64,000 nt of DNA from Lentinula raphanica (lineage: Eukaryota; Basidiomycota; Agaricomycetes; Agaricales; Omphalotaceae): contig JANVFP010000025.1 of NCBI GenBank assembly GCA_027919835.1, forward strand, positions 558,001 through 622,000, written 5' to 3'. Of the stretch, positions 22,611 to 33,633 are shown piece after piece. A model generated the notes under the pieces. The model did no database searches, was not told the DNA's origin, and saw only the letters and a program-made list of their open reading frames with translations. Numbering within the stretch: the first letter of the stretch is position 1; every line of letters starts with the position of its first letter. A program made the position numbers and the translations under genes.

Positions 22611-22690
22611 ATATCATACAACATATCTCACATTGTCCAGATATTGTCCGAGGAAGATTTTATAACGATCCTCTGTCACATTGCGCGAAC

Positions 22691-25015
22691 TTAGGCAGAG
22701 CCAGGTATCCTCCTTTTGAACATTACTTGCGCAAACCTGTTCGGACTGAGGCTTGCTCCCTGCCAGTCCGGCTCAGGCAATTCTCCATTCTCCAACTTGA
22801 GATCATATGCGAGCAGAATTTCTCCGATCAGAGCTTTAAGCTCGTTTACTGCAAAGAATCGACCAGGGCTGCAGAGTCATACTATTAGTGACCATCGGTC
22901 CACAATTACTTCCTGTCGACAACTTACCACATGTGCCGCCCACCACCGAATAAAATGTACGCTGAGTCTGTGCCGACCATTTGATGTTTGAGTTCTTCAC
23001 CTTCCTTGCTTCGCATATCAGAGAAACGAAAGGCTTTCATTTCTTCGGGATCTTCATAGAGTGTCTTTTTGATAGAGGAAGTTGAAAATCATTGGTCTAT
23101 GTCAACCGAATGGTTGGCATGAATAGTGGGCAACTCACATCATCATGATGCATTCCCAGCAAAGCAACACTCACGATCGCCCCGGCAGGGACAACAGTTC
23201 CGTTTGAAAAGGTGAAATCCCTGAGTACCTTCCTGATCAAATTCACTGTCGAGGCAGAGTGATCAGAATTCTGTGGTAAGGCAAGAGTAGAAACGCACCT
23301 CCGCCCGTGCCACTCAGTCTCTGAGTCTCCTTCAAGAAACTATCGAGTTTGTGCATTTTGTCCATCGCAGCTTTTGTCCACCCAGATTCTGCAACAATGG
23401 ATTCGACTTCCTCACGCAATGGTCGAACCAGATGGGGATTGGCAGCGAGATAAAAGAGTGCATTTGTACAAGCCTGTAATGACATCGAACGATATTCGTT
23501 AATTTTCGGGCAAAGCTCACTCACTGCACTCTGATATCATTGGATTGGTTAACTTTCAATCATAACTTCATGACTATGTGGTTCAACGTACCGTAGTATG
23601 GATGGAACCGAAGTTGATCAGTAGAACGCGGGAAACAATGTTATAGATTATGTCTTGCCGACGTTCACCTTGTGCTTCATCTAACAGCCAAGAAATCAAG
23701 TCGTTCTGATGATTTCGAAGAGGGAGCCGAGTTACCCACTCATTCATCATACAACTGTAAGACTCACTGGCTTTCCTGGCCAATCCGAGGATCCATACTC
23801 TTCTTCCTTCTCGAGTCGCTCTCTTATCAGTAACTCCAGATGTCCTGTGGCGCGCTTGATGCAGCTGGGTACATTCGTCAATAATTGCCGAACAATGCTG
23901 AGTAAGGCAAATTAAGTAGGTTTGCAATCGATTGTCGAGCTTCGAGACGGTCCTTACGGTTTCAATATACCGGGGTAACGTCGCAAGACTCTGGCGCCAT
24001 TGGAAGCGTCAACTGTGAATTCAATATTGAGTTTCTGCAATAATCAGGATGAGCAGTCATAAACCAGCATCAGAAAGGCAGCTGAACTGACGATGTAATC
24101 CGGATCTCGACCTGGTAGTTTTGGTGAAAATGTGAGTTCTGATTAAGAGAAGCTAGAAGGAGCACAAACACAGGGGCAGACCGACGAAATATCGATTGCT
24201 GGTTCGCGCGACGATCTTCATTAAAGTAGACAGCATTGGTACCCTTAACCAATCCGTTTCTGTGAAGCAAGCCAGACGTCAGTTTATGATGCATGCTTTC
24301 ATGAGTCAAGGCGATATCGAGATCAACCTTTGGCATGAATTTCATCTGCAAGTGCAGCCTTAATTTCATCTCGCAATTCATCGAACTTGGCTCCCAGATT
24401 CCGGGTCAGAGAGGTGCGTACAACGTCGATTTGGTAGGTATCCACACGGGCAGCTTTCCCAAGAGTGTAATCACTTTGCATGAACTACGATTGATGATGG
24501 AGACCTTTCGTTGTCGGGAGTATGTCCACAGAATATGAAATCACGACTGACCTCTCCAATAGCCTCAGTGAAAGAGAGATCGAGATGGCTGGCCTTCCTG
24601 ATATCTTCTATCATTTCTTTTCCCGAAACAATGACTTCCCAGCGGTCAGGAAGAGGTACTTTGAAGGCCTGTCCAGGATACTAGAAGATTGTGTCACTGA
24701 GCTGATCTAATGCCAACATTTGCAACATACTTTACTGTATCCTTCCAATATGATTTCTCGCGCATGAGTCTTGAATTTACAAGCACTGATGTAGGATGAA
24801 AAGAAGCCGGAATATCCTACAGTGGGTATGGCATTGAGCTATCACACATAACATCAGCCTAGCTATTCATCACATCGACTGTTGAGAGAATCGCAAACCT
24901 TTCTCATTCGACTTCTCCATTGCAAGAACTTGGGGATGAAGATTGTTGCTAGAAAGATTGCGCACAAGGCAAGAGCTTCAGAGACCTGAGGCAAGAGAGA
25001 TGTTTGGGTGGACAT
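22691..25015 (-). CDS. cytochrome P450, type A copy 1
   Basis: About 14 exons. The start at 25015 gives MSTQTSLLPQV and a membrane anchor (ALALCAIFLATIFIPKF). Shared blocks with copies 2 and 3 include LNAIPTVGYSGFFSSY, FKVPLPDRWEVIVSG, RTSNRYFVGLPLC, NDLISWLLDEAQGERR and the K-helix ETQR. The heme loop is FGGGRHMCPGRFFA, whose Cys codon is split TG|C by an intron. It ends MFKRRIPGSA. A 6-nt exon (23525-23530, Ser-Ala) lies between HTT and CTNALF. The I helix has His-Thr-Thr where most P450s have Asp/Glu-Thr. It resembles the ent-kaurene-oxidase-like P450s of agaricomycetes and would be an ER-bound monooxygenase using cytochrome P450 reductase. The substrate is unknown. All exons I traced are open. 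Confidence 0.9.
23525..23530 (-). other. 6-nt micro-exon of P450 A1
   Basis: AGTGCA (Ser-Ala), flanked by TATCAG on the 5' side and a GTGAGT donor on the 3' side. Phase 0 on both sides. Conserved in position with the other two type-A genes. Confidence 0.8.
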
Positions 25016-25050
25016 ATCGTTAACTTCATTGAGGTTCAATCGCAGTGCCA

Positions 25051-25060
25051 GTATTTATAT
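25051..25060 (-). promoter_or_regulatory. TATA box of P450 A1
   Basis: ATATAAATAC on the minus strand, about 36 bp upstream of the start codon. The same TATAAATACTG element precedes A2 and A3. Confidence 0.7.
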
Positions 25061-26502
25061 GCGGAGTTAATGCTGAGGACTGACCTTGATTGAGATTGGA
25101 GTCCTATACTTCGGATGCGCTAAAGGGCTTCTGGGGAACACAATATCCTATCGATCAATTCCTTTTCGCTTTAGGGCATTGAGTCACCTTCATAGTTCCA
25201 CTGCAACGACGAGATGACACCGGCTTCCGAGTCCCACCCGAGCTCATGCTACATATGTATGGGCCTACATGCCAGGTTGAGACACGTTCACTATCTTCCG
25301 ATAGGCGCTTCATAGAGGTAAGTCTTCCAGAAAAACGTTTATAAGGTAAATTTTGCGAGTCGATTTAACCCAAAACTCGAAGATTCAACTTTGATTGTAT
25401 GAGAATGTATCCTAAGGTTAAGACAGGTCAGCAGAAAACAGTGTGAGTATGCGATGCTCTTCTGCCACCTTATTGGACTTCAAGCCTCAAGCCTCAAGCT
25501 TCAGAGCTCATAACCAAAGCACAAAGTAGAGGCGATGGTGATGTCGACGGGAAATGGAGAGTTACTTTAGCGCTCGAGCACTTACATAATCTTCTATCCT
25601 GTTCCAGTTGGAAGTTCGCCGAGGCTGACCAGTGACATTCACGATTTTAATTTGGCCAGCTCGCGCGGGTCCTCTCAGAGTCAGATCCTACAACACCTAC
25701 CGATGTTTGGACCCTCACAATGCATCGAAACGCCGCAAGAGATCTTCATCAAGGTAGCGTATTCTTTCCTAGCTCGCTACTTTTTCTGACTGTGGCTACG
25801 CTCGGAAAGATTTCAGGCGGCCCTACTACGTAAATACCTCTGGCTGTACTCTTTGTCATGATTCGGGCGAATGCAGATTCTTCATATTCACTACTGGTGG
25901 GAGGTCTGGGCGCATGTTAAATGGGTTCATTACCGTAGTGTCGATTGAGATATTGGACGTATTTACAGGTAGATCAAAGTGAAGATGAAGGTCGAGAACA
26001 ACGAACTCACCTTGAAGAAGTTAGAACGTATCAACCCATCAAGAAAGTTCAAAGCACGGTAATTGTTGCCCTATAAAGCACTTAGCAATAAGTACAGTCA
26101 GGTTGTATGTACCTGTCCATGCCACCTGCGCGTCTTGGTTTTCTTTTCGGTAAACAGCAAAGATGGAATGGACTTTTACAGACATAGATATAGTATAATT
26201 ATAGTACATACGGGACTGACATACATGCGTTTTCACTACTATACGTTAGGGTACAACGGTGACTGAACTCTGATACAAAAAGAGAAAAAGGTAAGTCAAG
26301 AGGACGATTGAGCGAGCACAGTAAGTAATCGTTCTGGACCTAGCGTACCGCAGGACATCAAAGAAAGAAAGAGATTGAGAGGAACTGAGAAATTCAAGGG
26401 AAATATCACCGTTCCCCGTAGTCCTCGAAGGTCGAAGAGTTTGGCTGACCGTGATCTAGTGTCGAGGCGTGAGTCTCTGACTTCTTATTCCTTGTCCGAG
26501 AA
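25061..26502. other. intergenic between divergently oriented neighbours' flanks
   Basis: Upstream region of P450 A1 and downstream region of B1. The part at about 25440-25560 is homologous, in inverted orientation, to 44590-44700 upstream of P450 A2. No gene recognised. Confidence 0.5.
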
Positions 26503-28488
26503 TTAGAGGGTCCAATGTGACACTTCTTGAACACCTTTGAGTGCTGGTTCCACAAGCTGATGTCGTGGCTGGAGCCTGATTCGGAATGGTAAGGGCGTCC
26601 TTCCAGAGAGACCTTCATATTCCTCAAGGGAGATAGGTTCATCTGGGAGTGCACGGAAATTGAATGACCACAGCAACTGAGAAACTGCGAGCCATAACTC
26701 CCGCTCCGCCACCTGCATGCCAGGACAGATTCGACGCCTTAGAAATGGATAAGTCACTTGACGGCAAAAATCTCATGATTGACCTACCCCGCTCCGAACG
26801 CCCAATGGTCGCGTTCCATGACATTAGACAGCTTCGAAGACTCTGCGCAGCTCAAATCATCACCTAGATATCGGTCAGGATTGAACTCCCACCTAGAGAA
26901 AGAGATCGATCAGCCATCTTAGAGGTGGTGAGCATCAGCACTCACGGTTTCTCGTAACGCTCTGGGTTATGGTGAAGGGTGTAGCAATCTAGAACAACTG
27001 CGGTGCCCTTCGGGATGTATTGTCCCTCGTAAGTGAAATCTTCGGTAGTGAAATGGGGAGTCGCAATCCAGAATGGAGCATGTACACGTTGCACCTGAAG
27101 GCTGTTCATTCACCTGAACCTCGCTCATGAATCAAATATGACAGACCTCTTTGATGATAGCCCGAACATAGGGAAGATTCGGTTCGTCCTCGGCGGTCGG
27201 TAGTCTCTCTCGTCCTACGACTCGATCGAGCTCTTCCTGGGCGCGGCGCGCGATTTCTGGGTGTGACGGTATCAAGGCAAGGAACCATTGGATGATTCCC
27301 GAAGACTACAAAGGACTTTCAGTCACAAGAAGAACGAATGATGAATGCAGTAGCCCTCACAGAATGTACACCTCCAAGAGTGAAAACGGCGGACAACATA
27401 CACAAATCCACCCAATCCAGTTTTTCCTTCTCTTTATTCTGGATGAGGGTCTTTACAAGACACTCGGGGACGAATTCTCCGGCATCCAGTTTGGCCTGTA
27501 CACGTAGGATCATCGTACCGTATACCTCAATCAGGTCCGAGTAAAGCTTCCGTCCCCTGCTACGCGTTTTGGTCGGGATCTTTTGTAGTGGCTCAATAAA
27601 ATCAATGACATTCGACCAAGGGCCTGTGTAACACATCAGCGTGAGCCTATGGCCGGATTGAATGGTTTACCTGTAAGATCCATGAACTCCATAGCAAGCT
27701 GAAGAGCGCGCGCAATCAAAGGGTCTTCCGTGTTGTCCGTCCGTATGCCAAACGAGATCAAGAGCATATTGCTATCAAGTCCGTCGTGGATCAGTAGGTA
27801 GTATGAGATGAGTTAAGTGAAACTCACTTGAGCGCGAAACGCCCAGCATAGTGATGAGTATCGAGAGGTACTCTGCCAGAACGCCCATCCTCCATCAAAG
27901 TTCGTACCAGGATATGCGCTTCGTAGTTCAAGCTTTGGGCATAGCTTTCTATGGCCTTAGGCGTCAGCAACTGCATTGCCAACTTGCGATGGTGCCTCCT
28001 AGGAGTCGAATTTCAGACATAATTAATCATACCGCGAGAGAGAATGAAAGTAGCTACCAGGTTTCGCCGTACTCAGAAGCGGTGATAGCTCGTCCAGCGA
28101 GGATCGTCTGGTTCTTCATGAAGTATCGCTTGCGTGAGGAGAAGATAGCTCCGTTGGTGACAAGTAAGTCTCTGGCCATTCTCGGGTCGGAAACGACGAC
28201 GAAGAGCTGTGTGCCCATCCAGATAGAGAATAGATGACCGTACTTCGATGCCCAAGAGAGTAGCGCGCGTTCAGGATATTTACGAAGAAAGAAATAACGG
28301 AAGCTTGGGCCTGGAGGAACTCGGTTGCCATCAGCATCGGTGATGAGCCGACGCATGAAAATCGGGCTTATCATCCATAGCGCGAAGGCCAAAGCAACGC
28401 TGGCGAGTGTACACTACGATCATGGTGTCAGTGGCGAGAGAAGCACGATCCTAAGCCCAAAACTTACAAGTTGCAAGTAGAACAGCAT
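26503..28488 (-). CDS. cytochrome P450, type B copy 1
   Basis: Multi-exon gene. A 21-nt first exon (28468-28488, MLFYLQL) joins CTLASVALAFALW, a membrane anchor. The Pro-rich hinge VPPGPSFRYFF follows. Later blocks are IWMGTQLFVVVSD, RKRYFMKNQTILAGRAITAS, HRKLAMQLLTPKAI and PWSNVIDFIEPLQKIPTKTR. The I helix is LGGVHS with His-Ser replacing the usual acid-Thr pair. The K helix is KEVQR and the meander NPDRYLGDD. The heme loop is FGAGRRICPGMQ, with an intron splitting the glycine codon before RRICPG. It ends EVSHWTL. It is an E-class P450, microsomal by its anchor. It is a close paralogue of the gene at 31630. The substrate is unknown. Confidence 0.9.
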
Positions 28489-29915
28489 GGGATCAGTTGA
28501 CGCGAGCGACTGCGTTCGTCTCAGCAAGAAGTTCGAGGGTCGTCCGGTTAGTCGAGGACAAGGTGGGGTGGACGATGGGCGAACCAAAGGCATTCGAGCT
28601 GTTTTTGTAGGAGAATAACGACTCTGGCAAGCAATCGGATTGCGAGCGCAAACTCATCGGACCCCGACGAGTGTAGATAGTAATCAGACCCCTTCTGATT
28701 CGTACAGATTCATACCTTGAAATATGAGAGCGTGAGGGAGAAATATGAGCGTGAAGGGTTGGGATGTGAGTGAGAGGGCCAGGTAAGAAGCGAAAGTGTC
28801 CACTGTCCGAAAGTGTCTATACCGGATTCCGACGTATAAGTATCTGCTCCGCAGCGGCGGTTGATCCGCTGGTTATAAACACATTCGATGGTTTGGCTCC
28901 GGCGGGGAAGAGACTGGGGTTGGATGGACGAGTGAACTGACCTTGCTTGCAATGGTCATTGTCCGTCCATGAGCTCAAGCGCCCATGCAAGATTTCCTTT
29001 TTTGGTGATTCTTTTCCATCTTCCGGGGTCCGCATCTTTTCGAGTCTCCATCTCGAATTCTCCTCGCTCTACACTAGTGTCGTTTGGGCTCCAGTCAGGC
29101 TCAAAGCCCGCAGGTCAGGTAGGGTATGAATCTGAATGGGTTCCATGATGGGGCCTGATGGGGCTCGTATGAAATTTGCAACCCGAGCCTGAGCTTGGCC
29201 AAGTTTTACCTCAAGACTAGACCAAATAAGAGCCAGTAGTTGCGCGTTACATTGTTTGACCAGCGAGTGACTCCATACGAGCTTCGAAGCATTTCATATA
29301 CTTCAAAACGCAGTGGCGCTGTCCTGCGAACTCCTGCAAAGGGTATCGGATTAGAAAGTACATATGCGAATGCATTCGGTGGCCATAGGTGGCCATGGGT
29401 CAAGAATTTTTATGCGAGGATGATGTGGAAACTGCTGAGTGTGGAGAAGAGCCCGAAGGGGATTGGGGAAGAGATTGGGGAAGGGATCGGGAGGGATCGG
29501 GGAAGGGCCAAGCATAATTGAGTGTTGCCTTGACGCTACGGTTGTTCGATCTGACGATATAGGACGATATATGCACGGAGCCTTCTACTTGTCTGTCCGT
29601 CGTTCGGCTAATCCAGGAGGCGACGACGACGATCCTTATCACTTCGAAATTCAAGTCCCCCGAAACGATACTAGAGAAGACCTTTCCCAGAGATATAAAT
29701 GGAACCTATAACCAGCACAAAAAAGAGAAAGCGATTGAACGGGTCCGAGGGTGCATTGAAAAATAGATTCGGATAGAAAGCGTGAAACGACCAGTTGCGA
29801 GTCCTGAATGGTCCGTGAGCAAACTCATGCCACAAGCTTAACTGCAGCGGATGTGTGGGGAGTTAGGGAACTACGGATTGGGTATGATGAAGGACATTGA
29901 CAACAATGCGGAGAG
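28489..29915. other. intergenic
   Basis: Upstream region of P450 B1 and spacer. Several short open stretches exist but none shows splice structure or family motifs. No repeat recognised. Confidence 0.45.
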
Positions 29916-30426
29916 TTAGACCGCGCGCGCTCCGAAAGCTGCGATTGGTTCTGAATTGCAATCTAAGCAGAAGGTAGGTGCGATTTCCCGCAGTCCTTCC
30001 GTTGAAAGAATGGATCACTTGCTTTCGACGTACGTTGCCGAGTTCTAAGGTCGGATTGAAAGTGGAAGTGGTCCATGGATTGTTGTGGGAAGAGGATGAA
30101 CGAGTGAGCAGTCTGGCAAAATAGCAGATTCAATCTGCGAACGCTGATGGGTGTGTCGTCAAACGGCACTGTGAGTTGAGGGAGGCAGGTTAGACATTGA
30201 CAGAGTAGAGTCGTAGGGTACGTAGAGGAGAAGGTGTTGGATCCGGATCACTGGATGATGATCGGGCAAGAGCTATAGCGATATCTACAGTGCGAGAACG
30301 ACGTCGCTGAGTCCGTGGTAGAGGAGAATGTGACATGTATTCAGATGTAGAAGGGAATGCGAGGTTGATCAGCCTTGTTTCCTTAGTCGGTGCGTCGGGC
30401 AAGATGAGAGTGAGAGCGAAGGGCAT
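29916..30426 (-). CDS. hypothetical protein, three exons
   Basis: Not recognised. Three exons (30222-30426, 30034-30168, 29916-29962) give 128 residues. Canonical introns: GTACCC with a TCTAAC branch and CAG, and GTACGT with TTAG. All phases fit. It begins MPFALTLILPDAPTKETRL and contains a basic TQRRRSRT stretch and a Ser/Pro-rich middle (ARSSSSDPDPTPSPL). It has no signal peptide or domain that I know. The splice structure is the main support, and it may be spurious. Confidence 0.4.
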
Positions 30427-31349
30427 CAGAAGGCGAGTTGTACATTTCAGGTACGTCGGACTGTCTTTATGGATCGTAATGAAAACGTCAGAACAGATTG
30501 GACGATGGATGATTTGAGACGAGGATGACTGACATGAACCTGTACTACTCGTGTACAATATATCACCCGTTCCAAGGTCTAGTTCGTTGAGAACCTAATT
30601 CGGATAGAGGCAGAGGTGAAAATTATCCAGTTCAGTATCCAAGCGGGAGTCAAACTCCATCATGAGAGCTACTCTTGAGTGCTGAATGGACCGGGCCAGG
30701 TGGGCGGACGAAATCAGAAGAGCTTTAAGTTTGGGAGACGAAGTAGAGATTTAGAGTGCCCACTGGCACCGAGTGGCAGAATGTAGGCTAACTAAACAAA
30801 AGTCTGTCAGCGCCAGACTTTTTGGAGGATACGGTGGCTCATTACATGTAGATGCACGTTGAAAATATTGTGATTTGGGGCTTTGGGCGGGGTTGCGACG
30901 ACGGTGGAGGATTCGAACGAGAAAAAAAACTTGGCTTATCTTATCACTTGATAAGATGGCGTGAGTCTGAGCGCTGAGCGCTTAACTCTTTCAACGTTGA
31001 ACGATCTAGCCACTGCTCTCTCTGTTCCGAATCTACATGCTCTGAAACTCGGATCCTTACAGGTTCATGCTAGTAATATGGACTGACTCTGTGTGTTTGG
31101 GCTTTTGAGATTCATCCAATGATCAGTTAGCCCTTTCGCGCAGTGCCTAGCTCCAGCCAAACATCTCAAAATTTGAATACTGCTACAAGCTTTTACTACC
31201 TGGTAGCCTCGAAATAAGTCGAGGTTTACCTAGACAACAATCTGCATCGCCTGCTACCCATGTTTCTGATATGTTCTTTCTTTCGACGGCTACCTCCGGA
31301 AACCATGGGTATGATACATTGCGTCCTTTCAGGACGTTACATCTTACCA
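30427..31349. other. intergenic with one transposon-end-like sequence
   Basis: No gene. At about 30967-30985 it holds GCTGAGCGCTTAACTCT, identical to the right end plus flank of the inverted-repeat element at 43404-44581. Confidence 0.5.
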
Positions 31350-31560
31350 CAGCAATGACCAGACGCAAGCACGAACGCCTACGGCTATAAATTATTCGGC
31401 AGACGATAAAGCGGTAAGCAACACAACCTCTCAAAGTCCTATATTGGTGTTGATGACATTCTGAACGAAGTTAATAGGTACTCTGGATGTTGGCAGACAC
31501 TGAGTGAAAATCAAATTTGCACTCAAATACGAATACATTCTTTGAGAGAAAATCTCCTTC
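31350..31560 (+). pseudogene. F-box gene fragments (middle and 3' tail)
   Basis: 31350-31390 matches the F-box gene near 20905-20950 (GACCAGACGCAAGC, CCTACGGCT). 31405-31560 matches its 3' end and flank at 21880-22020, with shared TGTTGATGAC, GGCAGACACT and AATACGAAT landmarks. The region in between is deleted and the frame is lost. Confidence 0.7.
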
Positions 31561-31629
31561 TAACTCTGCTGTGTATAAATTCTGATAGTCTAACCTCAAT
31601 TAACATATAGTATTCCTTGTTCAAGAATC

Positions 31630-33633
31630 TCAAAGGGTCCAATAAGACACTTCCTGATCACCTTTGAGCGCTGGTTCCACAAGATCATGTCGTGGCTGGA
31701 GCTTGATTCGGAATGGTAGGGGCGTCCTTCCAGACAGACCTTCATATTCCTCAAGGGAGATAGGCTCATCGGGGAGTGAATGGAAATTGAATGACCACAG
31801 CAACTGGGAAATTGCTAGCCATAACTCCCGCTCCGCCACATGCATGCCGGGACAGATTCGACGCCTTAGAGATGGGTAAGTCAATTAACTGCAAAAATCT
31901 CATGATTGACCTACCCCGCTCCGAACGCCCAATGATCGCGTTCCATGACATCAGGCAGCTTCGCAGATTCTGCGCAGCTCAGCTCATCACCTAAATATCG
32001 GTCAGGATTGAATTGCCATCTAGACAACGAGTTATCAATTAGCCTTATCCTCAGAGGTGGGAAGCCTTAACACTCACGGATTCTCATAACGCTCTGGGTT
32101 GTGGTGAAGAGTGTAGCAATTCAGGACAACCACGGTATCCTTTGGGATGAATTGACCCTCGTAAGTAAAATCTTCGCTGGCACAATGGGGTGTCGCCATC
32201 CAGAATGGAGCATGTACACGTTGCACCTACATGCTGTCAATTCACCTGATTCCCGCTCATGCATAAGATTTCAACAGACCTCTTTGATGATAGCCCGAAC
32301 ATAGGGAAGATTCGGTTCATCCTCGGCGGTCGGTAGTCTCTCTCGTCCTACAACCCGATCTAGCTCCTCCTGGGCACGGCGTGCGACTTCTGGGTGTGAC
32401 GGTATCAAAGCAAGGAACCATTGAATGATTCCCGAAGTCTGCAAAATACCTTCAATGCTATGAAGAATGAATCATGAATACGGTAAATCTTACAGAATGT
32501 ACGCCTCCAAGAGTAAAAACGGCCGATAACATACATAGATCCTCCCAATCTAGTTTTTCCTTCTCCTGATCCTGGATGAGGGTCTTCACAAGACACTCAG
32601 GGACGAATTCTCCGGCGTCCAATTTGGCCTTTACACGCAGGATCATTGTACCATATACCTCGATCAGGTCGGAGTGAAGCTTCCTTCCTCTAGTACGCAT
32701 TGCGGACGGGATCAATTGTAGTGGCTCGAAAAAATCAATGGGATTCGACCAAGGGCCTGTGTGTAACACCCTGTCAGCGAAATACCTATGGCCTTGATGG
32801 CGTTTTACCTGTAAGGTCCATAAACTCCATAGCAAGCTGGAGAGCTCGCGCGATCAATGGATCCTCCGTGTTGTCCGTCCGTATGCCGAACGAAATCAAC
32901 AGCATATTGCTATCAAGTCGGTCGTGAATATTAATTAGTGAGTATATAGCAAGAGCCGAAAGAACCTACTTCAACGCAAAACGCCCAGCATAATGATGAG
33001 GATTGATGGGTAATTTTCCAGAACGCCCATCCTCCATCAGAGTTCGTATCAAGATGTGCGCTTCGTAATTCAAACTTTGAGCATATCCTTCAATTGCCTT
33101 GGGTGTCAACAATTGCATTGCCAACTTGCGATGGTGCCTCCTTCAATTTGAATTTCAGACATGGCTTTGGTAAGGACAGAAAGAACAGCAGGTATTACCA
33201 TGTTTCGCCGTACTCGGAAGCTGTGATAGCCCTTCCAGCGAGAATCGTTTGATTCTTCATAAAGTATCGCTTCCGGGAGGAGAATACGGCTCCGTTAGTG
33301 ACAAGCAAGTCTCTAGCCACTCTCGGGTCGGAAACAACAACGAAGAGCTGTGTGCCCATCCATATAGAGAATAGATGACCGTACTTCGCGGCCCAGGAGC
33401 GTAGTGCACGTTCAGGATATTTCCGAAGGAAGAAATAACGCAAGCTTGGACCTGGTGGAACTTGGTTGCCATTAGCATCGGTGATGAACCGACGCATGAA
33501 AATTGGGCTTAAGCTCCAGAGCGCGAGAGCCAAGGTAGTGATTCCGAGAGTGTACTGAATATCAAGGTGTCAGTGATGGAATAGTACTGATCGCAACCTC
33601 GATGGGAGAACTTACTTGTAGGTAGAAGAACAT
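31630..33633 (-). CDS. cytochrome P450, type B copy 2
   Basis: Close paralogue of the gene at 26503-28488 with the same exon plan. The first exon encodes only MFFYLQ and joins YTLGITTLALALW. Shared hallmarks: VPPGPSLRYFF, IWMGTQLFVVVSDPRVARD, LTPKAIEGYAQSLNYEAH, LDWEDLCMLSAVFTLGGVHS, TSGIIQWFLALIPSHPE, KEVQR, FNPDRYLGDE and FGAGRRICPGMH. It ends EVSYWTL. The I-helix acid-Thr pair is likewise absent. The exons examined are open and the splice sites canonical, so the gene seems functional. It differs from copy 1 mostly at silent or conservative positions. The F-box fragments lie immediately beyond its 3' end. Confidence 0.9.

Noticed and set aside
22514..22888. 124-codon plus-strand gene
   Set aside because: Only the first about 22 codons are homologous to a real gene (the 42.8-kb membrane protein). 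The rest is antisense to the P450 A1 last exons.
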